DNA of 64,000 nucleotides from Caballeronia sp. NK8 (GTDB taxonomy: Bacteria; Pseudomonadota; Gammaproteobacteria; Burkholderiales; Burkholderiaceae). The stretch lies in assembly GCF_018408855.1 (NCBI RefSeq), contig NZ_AP024328.1, forward strand, positions 62,001 to 126,000. The letters run 5' to 3'. Made by a program: the position numbers and the translations under genes. The notes below the pieces were generated by a model. The model searched no databases. It was given only the letters and a program-made list of their open reading frames with translations, and was not told the origin of the DNA. Positions 37,849-46,570 of this stretch are shown in pieces (positions within the stretch are counted from its first letter, which is position 1; every line of letters begins with the position of its first letter).

Positions 37849-38865
37849 ATGATGAACGCATACCCGGTCAATTTAGCCCCGCTATATCATCGCTGCATCT
37901 TCAAATCCGCTTCCCGCGTGGACTTTCACGAAGAGACAGCCCGGGAGCTCGCTGAACATCGGCTTCGTTGGCGGGAAGGCGATGCGGATACGGTCCTTCA
38001 CAAGGCGAATCTGGGCGCGATCGAAGTGTACGGCTTACGTTATGGAGCCGAGGTGGAGGTCACGCCTCGACCTTCCAACGATTTCGTCGTCGTTCATTGG
38101 GGGCTTCGCGGGCTGGTGGAGATGGTATGTGACGGCCAGCGGGCGATCTTGCTACCGGGGCAGACGGCTTGGATATCCCCGCGCCGCTCGTGGAACATGC
38201 GTTGGCAAGCCGGCTCCGAACAACTGATCCTAAAGGTGCCAAAAAGCCTTGTGAGCGGCGGTCGACGAAACGGAAGCCTTCCTTCGTTTGGGATGCTTCC
38301 TGCACTATTCGAAATTCAATGGCTTGCGCTCGTCCAAATGCTGCTTTCTGCGGTAACCGGGCCTACCCGAAAGGATGGCTATGACGAGTGGATCGTCCAG
38401 CTCGAACGGCTCGTCGTCGATTTCCTACTGATAGGTGTCGGCGGCGCAGGGAGTGGCCGACACCTATCAGAGACGCAGACGACTTCCGCACACGAGCCAA
38501 TTACTTCCAAGCCGCAAAGACTCCCCATCGAGCGCTTGGAAAACGCCATTGCCGATCGTCTTGGCGCGCAATGGTCGATAAACGACTTAGCCGATGCGGC
38601 AGGCGTCAGCCCGCGCGCATTGCAAATGATCTGCCAACGGGAGAGAGATATCAGCCCAACTGATCTCTTGCGCAACATGAGATTGGACGCTGCGCACCGG
38701 CGGCTCAAGACGTCGAGCTTCGTTAGTGTGACCGAAACCGCCCTTGAGCTGGGATTCGGCCATCTTGGGCGCTTTTCAAGCTACTATCGCGAGCGATTTG
38801 GGGAGTTGCCGAGCGAGACTTGTACGCGCCGAAATGCAAAGGCAGTGTCGCGGACGCCCAAATAG
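37849..38865 (+). CDS. AraC-family regulator of the ring-hydroxylating dioxygenase (AndR-like)
   Basis: 338 aa from ATG 37849, preceded by GAGGAG; an in-frame ATG at 37714 inside tfdF is less likely. The N-terminal AraC-binding-like domain (FKSASRVDFHEETARELAEHRL, VVHWGLRGLVEM, LLPGQTAWISPRRSWNMRW) is followed by a C-terminal pair of HTH motifs (WSINDLADAAGVSPRALQMICQ, SVTETALELGFGHLGRFSSYYRERFGELPSE). XylS/BenR/AndR-type regulators of this form activate aromatic dioxygenase operons with the acid substrate as inducer. It lies just upstream of andAc in the order known for andR-andAcAdAbAa. Confidence 0.85.
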   Translation: MMNAYPVNLAPLYHRCIFKSASRVDFHEETARELAEHRLRWREGDADTVLHKANLGAIEVYGLRYGAEVEVTPRPSNDFVVVHWGLRGLVEMVCDGQRAILLPGQTAWISPRRSWNMRWQAGSEQLILKVPKSLVSGGRRNGSLPSFGMLPALFEIQWLALVQMLLSAVTGPTRKDGYDEWIVQLERLVVDFLLIGVGGAGSGRHLSETQTTSAHEPITSKPQRLPIERLENAIADRLGAQWSINDLADAAGVSPRALQMICQRERDISPTDLLRNMRLDAAHRRLKTSSFVSVTETALELGFGHLGRFSSYYRERFGELPSETCTRRNAKAVSRTPK

Positions 38866-39457
38866 TGTGCGAAGCTTCCGAAGGCGTGTCCGCACAAATA
38901 GCTCGGAGCGGGCCTCTCCCGATGCCAAGTCGCGGTGCACGGTATTACCTACCTCTACGACGAAACTTTTTGAAGCGGGTTCGGGCGACGCAAGCCACTA
39001 GGAACGCCGACACGTAACGTTTCTCCCGGGTGCTCCTTGGGGATGAGCTCGGATCATAAAGTAGAAGACGACTGTCTTTCTTTGCTCTGGCGCCTGGCGA
39101 AGCGGTCGGCGCGGTGGATCCGTACGCGTTGCCCGAGAGGCTTGCTTAGTCACTAGACATCTGAAGCGCGTGTCGAGTCAAAAGCCAAGGAACGTGCCAG
39201 CGTTCTGCACCAAGACTTGGCTTTTTCTCGCCTCCGAAGCTCATCCTTCATCTTCCCAGCAAGGCGAGTGCGCCAGCGACTCCATCGAGGCAGAAGAATG
39301 CCTCATGTTCTTCGGTCGAACCGAATCGAACGCGAGCATTAGGGGTAATGTTCGTTATCTGGATAGGTGGTTTCCCGGACATTTCGGATTTTGGATATCG
39401 TCGCGTCTTTCGTATTTTTAGACTCCGTTCTGTGAAGTCCGACATGACGGAGTAAAA
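38866..39457. other. Intergenic about 590 bp, dioxygenase promoter region
   Basis: Between the AraC gene and the dioxygenase large-subunit gene. No gene recognised. It should contain the AraC-dependent promoter. No clear paired XylS-like box was picked out by eye. Confidence 0.4.
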
Positions 39458-40705
39458 ATGCAAAACACCTCTGCAACAAGCGGTATGCCGACGTTTCCCC
39501 GTGATGACGGGTCGATGGTTCCGTACCAAGTATTCAGCTCTCAAGACGTGTACGAGCGAGAGCAGGAGAAGATCTTCCGCGGACCCTACTGGTCATTTGT
39601 CGCGCTCGAATGTGAAATTCCCAAATTAGGGGATTTCAAAAGCACTTTCGTCGGTGACACCCCCGTCGTAGTAACCCGAACCGCCGACGGAATTGCCTGC
39701 TGGGTAAATCGCTGTGCACATCGTGGTGCGCAGTTGTGCAGAGAGAATAAGGGGAATGCCACTTCGCACACATGCGTCTATCATCAATGGAGTTACAGTC
39801 CGGCCGGCGACCTGCAGGGAGTGCCGTTTCGTAGGGGGCAGAAAGGTATGGCAGGCATGTGCGCCGACTTCGTACCCTCTGAGCACGGGTTGACGAAGCT
39901 GCGCGTTGAGTGCTACCGAGGCCTTGTTTTTGCGACGTTCAGCAGCGAAACGCCGCCACTCATCGATTACATCGGCCCCAAAATGCGACCCTACATCGAC
40001 CGCATCTTCCATAAACCGATCGTATACCTCGGGTGCACCCGCCAATATTCGAAGTCTAACTGGAAGCTTTACATTGAGAATGTGAAGGACGGTTATCACG
40101 CGAGTCTGCTGCACCTCTTCCACACGACATTCAACATCTTCCGCGTGGGCATGCAGGTTAGATCCGAAGTCGCGGATAACGGGTTGCACAGCATCTTCAC
40201 TTCAACAAAGCCGCAGATTAAAGAAGATACCAGCGCGGCTTATGCTGCTGACAAGATTCGCACAATGGATAGCAATTTTTTCCTTGAAGATCCGTCGTTG
40301 TTGGCACAGATCCAAGAGTACGAAGAGGTCACGACGAACAACATCCAAACCATCTTTCCTCAACTGGTGATCCAGCAGATTCACAACACGCTCGTCGCAA
40401 GGCAACTTCTGCCGAAGGGGGCTGGAAACTTCGAACTGATCTTTCACTTTTTCGGGTATGAGGACGACAATCCTGAACTGCGCGAGTTGAGACTATTACA
40501 GGCAAATCTCGTAGGACCGGCAGGCTATATCTCCATGGAAGACACCGAAGCGACAGAACTCGTTCAGCGCGCCACGGCGCGGGATTCGGATGTCACCTCT
40601 TTCATGGGAATGGCCCGAGATGTACCACCCGAGGAAAACTCAGCCATAACCGAAAATATGATCCGGAGATTCTGGGTCGGGTATCAAAACCTCATGGGAT
40701 TCTAG
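39458..40705 (+). CDS. andAc: Ring-hydroxylating dioxygenase large subunit (anthranilate 1,2-dioxygenase AndAc-like)
   Basis: 415 aa. Rieske [2Fe-2S] site: C86 and H88 (RCAHRGAQLC) with C106 and H109 (TCVYHQW). Mononuclear iron site: D211, H214 and H219 in ENVKDGYHASLLHLFHTTF. KPIVYLGCTRQYSKSNWKLY and AGYISMEDTEATELVQR match the AndAc/ortho-halobenzoate dioxygenase group as I remember it. The enzyme adds O2 to an ortho-substituted benzoate; with anthranilate or 2-halobenzoate, spontaneous loss of the amino group/halide and CO2 gives catechol. Next to tfdCDEF the likely products are chlorinated catechols. Anthranilate versus 2-chlorobenzoate cannot be settled by eye. Confidence 0.85.
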   Translation: MQNTSATSGMPTFPRDDGSMVPYQVFSSQDVYEREQEKIFRGPYWSFVALECEIPKLGDFKSTFVGDTPVVVTRTADGIACWVNRCAHRGAQLCRENKGNATSHTCVYHQWSYSPAGDLQGVPFRRGQKGMAGMCADFVPSEHGLTKLRVECYRGLVFATFSSETPPLIDYIGPKMRPYIDRIFHKPIVYLGCTRQYSKSNWKLYIENVKDGYHASLLHLFHTTFNIFRVGMQVRSEVADNGLHSIFTSTKPQIKEDTSAAYAADKIRTMDSNFFLEDPSLLAQIQEYEEVTTNNIQTIFPQLVIQQIHNTLVARQLLPKGAGNFELIFHFFGYEDDNPELRELRLLQANLVGPAGYISMEDTEATELVQRATARDSDVTSFMGMARDVPPEENSAITENMIRRFWVGYQNLMGF

Positions 40706-40709
40706 GAAA

Positions 40710-41186
40710 ATGGACGAAAAGCTGAAGACGTGGCTTGAGGTTTACTCGCTCGCGCATCAATACATTAGTTCGCTTGACAACGATCGGCTTGAAGATTGGC
40801 CCGGTTTTTTCACTTCGGATTGTCATTATGAAATTATTCCAAGGGAAAATTTCGATGCGGGCCTAAGAGCGTCGGTCATTTATTGCACTAATCAAAAGAT
40901 GCTTCGTGACCGAGTAGTGTCGCTTCGACATGCAAACATCTACGAAAAGCATACTTATCGTCACGCGATATCGGGATTGGTCATCGGCGATGAAAAGGAT
41001 GGGGCGATCACATCAACCTGTAGCTACATAGTCGTACTTACAAATCAATCTGGTGAGAGCGCGGTATATCAATCAGGCGCATATCACGATACGGTGGTAC
41101 GTCTCGATGGCGCACTGAAATACAGTAAAAAAGTGGCGGTTTATGACACTCTACGCGTCCAGACACTGCTTGCGACGCCCATCTGA
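40710..41186 (+). CDS. andAd: Ring-hydroxylating dioxygenase small (beta) subunit
   Basis: 158 aa of the NTF2-like beta-subunit fold: YSLAHQYISSLDNDRLEDWPGFFTSDCHYEI, then RDRVVSLRHANIYEKHTYRHAISGL. Structural role in the alpha3beta3 hexamer. Four bases separate it from andAc, so it is co-translated. Eleven bases then lead to the ferredoxin gene. Confidence 0.92.
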   Translation: MDEKLKTWLEVYSLAHQYISSLDNDRLEDWPGFFTSDCHYEIIPRENFDAGLRASVIYCTNQKMLRDRVVSLRHANIYEKHTYRHAISGLVIGDEKDGAITSTCSYIVVLTNQSGESAVYQSGAYHDTVVRLDGALKYSKKVAVYDTLRVQTLLATPI

Positions 41187-41197
41187 GGAGGCCGATT

Positions 41198-41518
41198 ATG
41201 ACCGAATGGTACCGAGCGGCCGCTTGCGCTGACGTCAGGGAAGATACGCCGCTGGGCGTTACCATAGATGGGGTGCCGGTTGCGCTATTTACGACGAACG
41301 ATGAGTATTTTGCGCTGCACGACCTCTGCACTCACGGTGCAGCGAGATTGTCGGAAGGGTTCGTTGAGGGCGGCTGCGTGGAATGCCCTCTCCATCAGGG
41401 ATTATTCGATCTAAAAACAGGGGCACCGAGGTCAGCACCGATTGTCGATGCGGTGAAGACATATCCGGTCAGAGTGGTTGACGGGGTGATCGAAGTTCGC
41501 TTGAAAACGAATCAGTAG
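41198..41518 (+). CDS. andAb: Rieske-type ferredoxin of the dioxygenase
   Basis: 106 aa. Rieske motif C44-T-H46 and C63-P-L-H66, with the typical flanks LCTHGAARLSEGFVEGG and ECPLHQGLFDLKTG. Passes electrons from the FAD reductase to the oxygenase. GAGGAGG-type ribosome-binding site upstream. Third gene in the operon. Confidence 0.95.
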   Translation: MTEWYRAAACADVREDTPLGVTIDGVPVALFTTNDEYFALHDLCTHGAARLSEGFVEGGCVECPLHQGLFDLKTGAPRSAPIVDAVKTYPVRVVDGVIEVRLKTNQ

Positions 41519-41554
41519 TTTGTGGCCGAGTCGAGAATTCTGGAGCACATTTCC

Positions 41555-42805
41555 ATGGACACGCAAGTTCCGTCGAACATTGCTGCGTCGTATGTCATTG
41601 TGGGGGCAGGCCAAGCAGGTCGCCGTGCGGCGGAAACAATCAAGGATCTGAGGCCACACGCCGACGTCCTAATTATCGGTGACGAAGACTTTCTACCGTA
41701 TGATCGGCCGGCTTTGTCAAAACAGATACTGCTTGACGAGGCGGAGGAGAAAGTTGCCTTTGTCCGATCGCGCGAATTTTATGAGAGTGTCGGCATTCGA
41801 CTGCTGCTCGGGCGATCCGTGGTCTCCATCGACAGACCGGCGCATTGTGTTCACCTTTCCGATGGAAGCGTGGTCGCGTTCGAGAAGTTGCTTCTGACGA
41901 CCGGTTCGCGCGCCAGACGGCTAGCTTGTCCAATCAAAGAAGGGGCACAAGTTCATTATCTTCGGTCGCTCGCCGACGCGCGAGCGCTGAGAAAAGAAAT
42001 GAGGGGTGGGCGGCGGATTGCTATTCTCGGCGGCGGCTTTATCGGGTTGGAAGTCTCCGCCGCGGCGCGCTCGTTAAACTGTGACGTAACAGTCATTGAG
42101 CCTCAAGAACGACTGTTGAAACGGTCATTGCCCGATGCCGTAGGATCAAGCATTCAGCGGTTACACCTTTCAAAAGGTGTGCGTTTCCTGCTTGGCAGGA
42201 TCCCGCTTTCGGTCACGACAAGCGGGCGCCATCGCGGCGTCGTTGAACTGGATTCAGGGGAAGTGCTCGCGGATGTCGTCATTGCTGGCGTTGGATCCCA
42301 GCCGAATATCGAACTTGCGGAAAGCGCTGGGCTCGAGGTGGAGAACGGGATCGTTATCGATTCCCGCTGTCGCACGGCTGACCCAGATATCTTTGCGGCG
42401 GGCGACGTTACTGTCCATTTCAGCAAGTTTCATGGGCGCCGCGTGCGTGTCGAGGCGTGGCAGGTTGCTGAATATCAGTCCGTCATTGCTGCCAAAAATA
42501 TGCTTGGCGACGGGCAGGACTACGACGAGACACCGTGGCTTTGGTCGGACCAGTACGACTGGAACGTCCAGGCACTTGGCTCGTTCGATATACCAGGAGA
42601 GATTCATTTGCGCGGCAGTAAGGACACGAACTGCTTTAGTGTCTGGAATATCGGAGCGCAAGGAGCGGTCCTTGCAGTCGCGGCTGTTAATTGTGGTCGC
42701 GATGTTTCGATAGCCCGAAGGTTGATCAAAGAAAACAGTCGGGTGAACCCTTCAAAGCTTGAGCGGCGGGATTTGCCAATTCGGGAGTGTGTTGCAGTGG
42801 ACTGA
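41555..42805 (+). CDS. andAa: FAD/NADH-dependent ferredoxin reductase of the dioxygenase
   Basis: 416 aa from ATG 41555, chosen because GGAG precedes it; a GTG at 41522 gives 11 more residues. The FAD site is SYVIVGAGQAGRRAAETIK and the NAD site RRIAILGGGFIGLEVSAAARSL. TADPDIFAAGDVTVH is the second FAD motif. It belongs to the pyridine-nucleotide-disulfide-type (BphA4/AndAa) reductases with a C-terminal reductase domain (LWSDQYDWNVQALG). Supplies electrons from NADH to AndAb. Last gene of the operon. Confidence 0.93.
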   Translation: MDTQVPSNIAASYVIVGAGQAGRRAAETIKDLRPHADVLIIGDEDFLPYDRPALSKQILLDEAEEKVAFVRSREFYESVGIRLLLGRSVVSIDRPAHCVHLSDGSVVAFEKLLLTTGSRARRLACPIKEGAQVHYLRSLADARALRKEMRGGRRIAILGGGFIGLEVSAAARSLNCDVTVIEPQERLLKRSLPDAVGSSIQRLHLSKGVRFLLGRIPLSVTTSGRHRGVVELDSGEVLADVVIAGVGSQPNIELAESAGLEVENGIVIDSRCRTADPDIFAAGDVTVHFSKFHGRRVRVEAWQVAEYQSVIAAKNMLGDGQDYDETPWLWSDQYDWNVQALGSFDIPGEIHLRGSKDTNCFSVWNIGAQGAVLAVAAVNCGRDVSIARRLIKENSRVNPSKLERRDLPIRECVAVD

Positions 42806-43145
42806 TGGCGGACGCAAAGTCCGGCGTCAGGATGTGACGCTCGGCCAGGCGCCCATGTCATTTGCCGTGGCAAAGGCAGAAAGATGAGGGGATGAGGCGC
42901 ACTCCGCTGCGAGTGCGATCAGGTCGCTGATGCGCAGAACGTTGCTGCGCTGGGCGGCAGCAAATGTACGCCGAGATGGCGGGCAGGTGAAATTTGGCTA
43001 ACTTGGCTCCAGGCGTTCGGCAACACGACGGGGTATACGGAGGCACACGCGTTCGTGGGACTTAGGGCAGGCGCCGACGGCGGGTGTCACGAAACCAGTT
43101 ACGGCCCACGAAATGACAGGAAACCACCTTTCTGTCGTTATCGGG
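42806..43145. other. Region after the dioxygenase operon with a possible coding remnant
   Basis: On the minus strand from about 42970 to the stop at 42827-42829 a frame reads AAAQRSNVLRISDLIALAAE, then SPHLSAFATANDM. It has natural protein texture but no start. It may be the tail of a lost gene. Otherwise nothing was recognised. Confidence 0.3.
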
Positions 43146-43166
43146 CCCGCCAATGGCGGGGTTTTT
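43146..43166 (+). terminator. Rho-independent terminator
   Basis: CCCGCC-AAT-GGCGGG stem (43146-43160) followed by G and five T, then CTT. Oriented on the plus strand. It would insulate the strong promoter starting 14 bp later from upstream transcription. Confidence 0.85.
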
Positions 43167-43179
43167 CTTAAGTTTCCGG

Positions 43180-43236
43180 TTGACACAATCCGTCTGGCCC
43201 CCTATTATGTACATACCATGTACATGTACATAGGAG
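43180..43236 (+). promoter_or_regulatory. Near-consensus sigma-70 promoter overlapped by tandem palindromic operators
   Basis: -35 TTGACA (43180-43185), 17-bp spacer, -10 TATTAT (43203-43208). Overlapping and following the -10 are ATGTACAT (43207-43214) and ATGTACATGTACAT (43218-43231), three copies of the TGTACA palindrome. The ribosome-binding site AGGAG (43232-43236) comes next, before the ATG at 43242. The layout is typical of autorepression by a ribbon-helix-helix protein. Confidence 0.85.
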
Positions 43237-43241
43237 CGGTG

Positions 43242-43835
43242 ATGGCAGCAGCAACGGAAAGGATCGTAGTTCAGGTTACAGCAGTTCAGAAGCGGGCAAT
43301 TACCAGCACGGCCGAGCGCCTTGGATTGCCTGTCAGCGAACTCATGCGACGGGCAGCTCAAGACTTCAAACCCGTCAATGACGATGAGCAGGACATTCTT
43401 GCGTTGGTCGAGGCTGGACGACACCGAGGTGGGACCAGCAGAACTTCGCGCGATCGACATGGCAGGCCTCTCCAATTTCTCGAACGTGTCGCCCACCCGA
43501 ATGCCAAGTCCGTCGACTCGACCGCCAATCCCGCCTCCTTACCACCCTTGCTGCGACCTTTGCCGGGAACGTTCTTGCCCGATGGACCGAACTCTCCACT
43601 GGTTGCCGAGATTGTTCTCGACGTCGCCGCTCAGTTGCGTCGGCTCCCGATCCCCTCGGAGTGCGGATCTGGCAGCCGCCATCCCGTGTGCGTTGAAAGA
43701 CGCCGCCATCGTGCCCAGCATAGGGGTCACTTATATTCCAGGCAAGCGCATTGCCAGTATGGGCGTTGTCCACGACACCCTTTCTCATGCCAGCATGATG
43801 AAAAAGGGATGAACGCGGTACGAGGCGCAGTGTAG
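43242..43835 (+). CDS. Ribbon-helix-helix (plasmid-type) repressor, C-terminus uncertain
   Basis: N-terminal 60 residues are clear: ERIVVQVTAVQKRAITSTAE (beta strand and first helix), then RLGLPVSELMRRAAQDFKPV. This is the pattern of RHH/CopG-like DNA-binding proteins found on plasmids, including mobilisation-gene repressors and antitoxins. After about residue 60 (LALVEAG) the frame turns Arg/Thr/Pro-rich and no longer looks protein-like, although it stays open to 43835. The original protein was probably near 110 aa and is shifted or fused. It probably binds the TGTACA palindromes in its own promoter. No toxin or mobilisation partner is recognisable downstream. Confidence 0.65.
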   Translation: MAAATERIVVQVTAVQKRAITSTAERLGLPVSELMRRAAQDFKPVNDDEQDILALVEAGRHRGGTSRTSRDRHGRPLQFLERVAHPNAKSVDSTANPASLPPLLRPLPGTFLPDGPNSPLVAEIVLDVAAQLRRLPIPSECGSGSRHPVCVERRRHRAQHRGHLYSRQAHCQYGRCPRHPFSCQHDEKGMNAVRGAV

Positions 43836-44271
43836 GAGCGAGCCGCGCCGATATGTCGACCGAAGCGCTGCGGGACGCCTATACTGTCAAGGCAATCAGT
43901 AATACTGGGGGTGAGCGTATCTCCAGTGTCCTTACGCATGCTACACGGCAATACCTGGTTGCTACTGTCTTTGGATTGACGACAGTGGCCCTTGTCCTGT
44001 CCGGACCATGACGCTCGTTTCGGCCCGCATCGTGATTGGGATCCCGTCATGTACCGACGGAAACTCCGCCGATTGCCGGGCATCGGATGCCGGCCGTTCG
44101 CGCTTTCGCGATCGCGGCACGCGCCAACGAAATTTTAATTACGCACAGCGTCCAGGAAAATTCAGAAGTGCAGACCGGGGAAAATCCGCCATTTGCGTTG
44201 GATGCAAATCTGCGGCAATCCAGTAGCTAGCTCAATCGTTTCGGTCCTTATTCCATTGAATGGAGGTTGCA
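43836..44271. other. Intergenic about 440 bp before adhP
   Basis: Open frames on both strands lack recognisable content. The region may be decayed. GGAGG lies 5 nt before the adhP start. Confidence 0.4.
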
Positions 44272-45294
44272 ATGTCCGAGCGGATGAAAGCCGCAGTTGT
44301 ACACGAATTTGGAAAACCACTGGTCATCGAGGAAGTCGACGTTCCTGATGTCCCCCCTGGCCGGGTGCTCGTGAAAGTTGCTGCTTGCGGGGTTTGTCAT
44401 ACTGACCTGCATGCCGCCGAGGGCGATTGGCCGGTGAAGCCAAGCGTCCCTTTCATTCCGGGTCACGAAGGCGTCGGCTATGTTGCCAAGTTGGGGGCCG
44501 GTGTCAGTATGCTCAAGGAGGGTGACCGCATCGGCGTACCTTGGCTCCATACTGCCTGCGGTCATTGTGAGCACTGTATCACCGGCTGGGAAACGCTTTG
44601 CGACAAGCAGCAAATGACTGGTTACACCGTCAACGGCGGATACGCGGATTACGTGCTTGCCGACCCTGCGTACGTGGGACTTCTGCCTGACAACCTCGAA
44701 TTCGCGGCGGCGGCGCCCATTCTGTGTGCCGGCGTCACCGTCTACAAGGGCCTTAAAGTTCTAGATTGCAAACCGGGAGACTGGGTGGCCATCTCAGGGA
44801 TCGGCGGCCTGGGTCACATGGCCGTACAATATGCCAAAGCGATGGGTTTTCACGTCGTCGCCGTCGACATCGCAGATGACAAACTCGCGCTCGCGTCCAG
44901 TCTTGGCGCCGACATGACGATTAATGCCGCCACGCAGGACGCAGTTGCTACAGTACAAAAGAATATACGCGGCGCGCACGGCGTGTTGATCACCGCCGTT
45001 TCCAGAACCGCCTTCGCACAGGCCGTTGGCATGCTGCACAAGCGCGGCACGATGTCCTTGGTCGGCTTACCGCCAGGAAGCTTCGATCTGCCGATTTTCG
45101 ATGTCGTCCTTAACGCAAAAACCGTGCGAGGTTCCATCGTCGGCACCCGAAAGGACTTGCAGGAATGTCTCGCCTTCGCCGGTGAGGGAAAAGCTAAAGC
45201 GCATTTTTCAACAGATCGCCTTGAGAATATCAATCAGATCTTCAGTGCGATGAAGGAAGGAAAGATAGACGGGCGGGTCGTCATGCAAATGTAG
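44272..45294 (+). CDS. adhP: Zinc-dependent alcohol dehydrogenase (AdhP-like)
   Basis: 340 aa. Catalytic zinc ligands Cys in CGVCHTDLHAAEGDWP and His-Glu in PGHEGVGYV. Four structural-zinc Cys in ACGHCEHCITGWETLC. NAD-binding ISGIGGLGHMAVQYAKAMG. This is the tetrameric AdhP/ADH1-like class that interconverts primary alcohols and aldehydes. The ATG at 44272 is chosen because GGAGG lies directly upstream; the ATG at 44260 overlaps that ribosome-binding site. Confidence 0.95.
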   Translation: MSERMKAAVVHEFGKPLVIEEVDVPDVPPGRVLVKVAACGVCHTDLHAAEGDWPVKPSVPFIPGHEGVGYVAKLGAGVSMLKEGDRIGVPWLHTACGHCEHCITGWETLCDKQQMTGYTVNGGYADYVLADPAYVGLLPDNLEFAAAAPILCAGVTVYKGLKVLDCKPGDWVAISGIGGLGHMAVQYAKAMGFHVVAVDIADDKLALASSLGADMTINAATQDAVATVQKNIRGAHGVLITAVSRTAFAQAVGMLHKRGTMSLVGLPPGSFDLPIFDVVLNAKTVRGSIVGTRKDLQECLAFAGEGKAKAHFSTDRLENINQIFSAMKEGKIDGRVVMQM

Positions 45295-45553
45295 AGTTAG
45301 GTATCGTCGCCGAAGGAGGGATTTTATCGTACCGAGTAGCACTTGAAGAGCTCGTGACTCGAACGTTGCCTACACCGTCGGGGCCCGTAGCGAAACTCGT
45401 TGCAAAGGTCGCAGACGGGATTGACGGCAAATGAACACGACGTGGTCGTTAGAAGCAGCTGGCACTAGAACAAGAAGCAACCATGTCAGTAACACGACGC
45501 GCTCGATCTTAACCATCTCTGGCCACACGCAGCGCGGTTCAAAAAATTCCGGA

Positions 45554-45850
45554 ATGTTGTCGACGAAGAATCTGATCGAAGATTAAGCCTTGCTTGGAAA
45601 CTGCCGGAGTGCGGCGTTAGTGTCCAGGGATGGCTCGATTGACTGGCTTTGCTTTCCCCGCTTCGATGCTTCAGCCTGCTTTGCGGCGCTAGTAAGTGCG
45701 CCTGAGAATGGGCACTGGAAGATTGTGCCTGACGAGCCAATTGGGAGTTCTTCGCGGGCTTACATCGATGGCACGATCGACTCCTTGGAAGACTTGCTGC
45801 TGCGCTCGACGGCGTGCGCAGGGGCGCCGCTCGCGGATGAAAGTCAGTGA
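45554..45850 (+). pseudogene. Glycoside hydrolase family 15 (glucoamylase/trehalase-like) N-terminal fragment
   Basis: Reads MLSTKNLIED, stop, ALLGNCRSAALVSRDGSIDWLCFPRFDASACFAAL. The TAA at 45584-45586 stands where GH15 proteins have Tyr (IEDYALLGN), a point mutation to stop. The frame continues through ENGHWKIVPDEP and AYIDGT, after which family similarity stops and the gene is cut. More than 500 residues, including the catalytic domain, are missing. It abuts the 3' end of the usp remnant on the other strand. Confidence 0.88.
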
Positions 45851-46570
45851 GACATCAGCACGGGCACGGTCATCGACGATAGGAAAGTCCGGGTGGCGCC
45901 GCCGAGCACGAGTTCCTGCCAGCGCGCATGTCCATAGCCGCCCATGACCACGAGATCGGCATGAAGATCCGTGGCCCGCGAAAGCAGCAGTTCGCCCGCG
46001 GACACGTCCGGCGCAATGTCTTCTGACGAGACTGCGGCTTTGATGCCGTGCCGGGCGATGCAGGCTGCGATGTCCGCGCCGGGGATGCGGCCACCGCCCG
46101 TTTCGCCTCGGGACGTATCGACGCTCACGATCGAGACCTGCCCGGCTGCCTTGAGAAGCGGGAGCGCGTCGTGCAAGGCGCGAGTGGCTTCGCGGCTACC
46201 GTCTCAGGCGATCATCGGATGTTTGCCGACCTGGGCGAAGAATCCCGTGTACGGGAGAAGCAAGACCGGCCGCCCCGAGGAGAGAATGACGGTCTCGGGA
46301 AAATGATCTCCAACGTAAGACTCGGGATCGGTCGGATCGTCCTGGCTCACGATCACGAGATCCGCGCAACGCGCAAAATGCGGCACCGCATGGCTGGCCC
46401 ACTTCCGCGTTTCGATCCATTCGCCCGATAGGCCGGCGCGCTTGATCTCCGTATGAAAGATCCGCTCGATCGCGCCGCGCTGCTCGTGCCGTATGGCCGC
46501 GCGCTGCTCGTAATACTCGGCGGTGCCCGCCATGACTGAGATTGACCCGCTCCAACGGACAGATTTGCAG

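Noticed and set aside
43321..43812. Second plus-strand frame after the RHH gene as a toxin or partner
   Set aside because: Pro/Arg/Ser-rich with no known toxin motif; no ribosome-binding site or sensible start.
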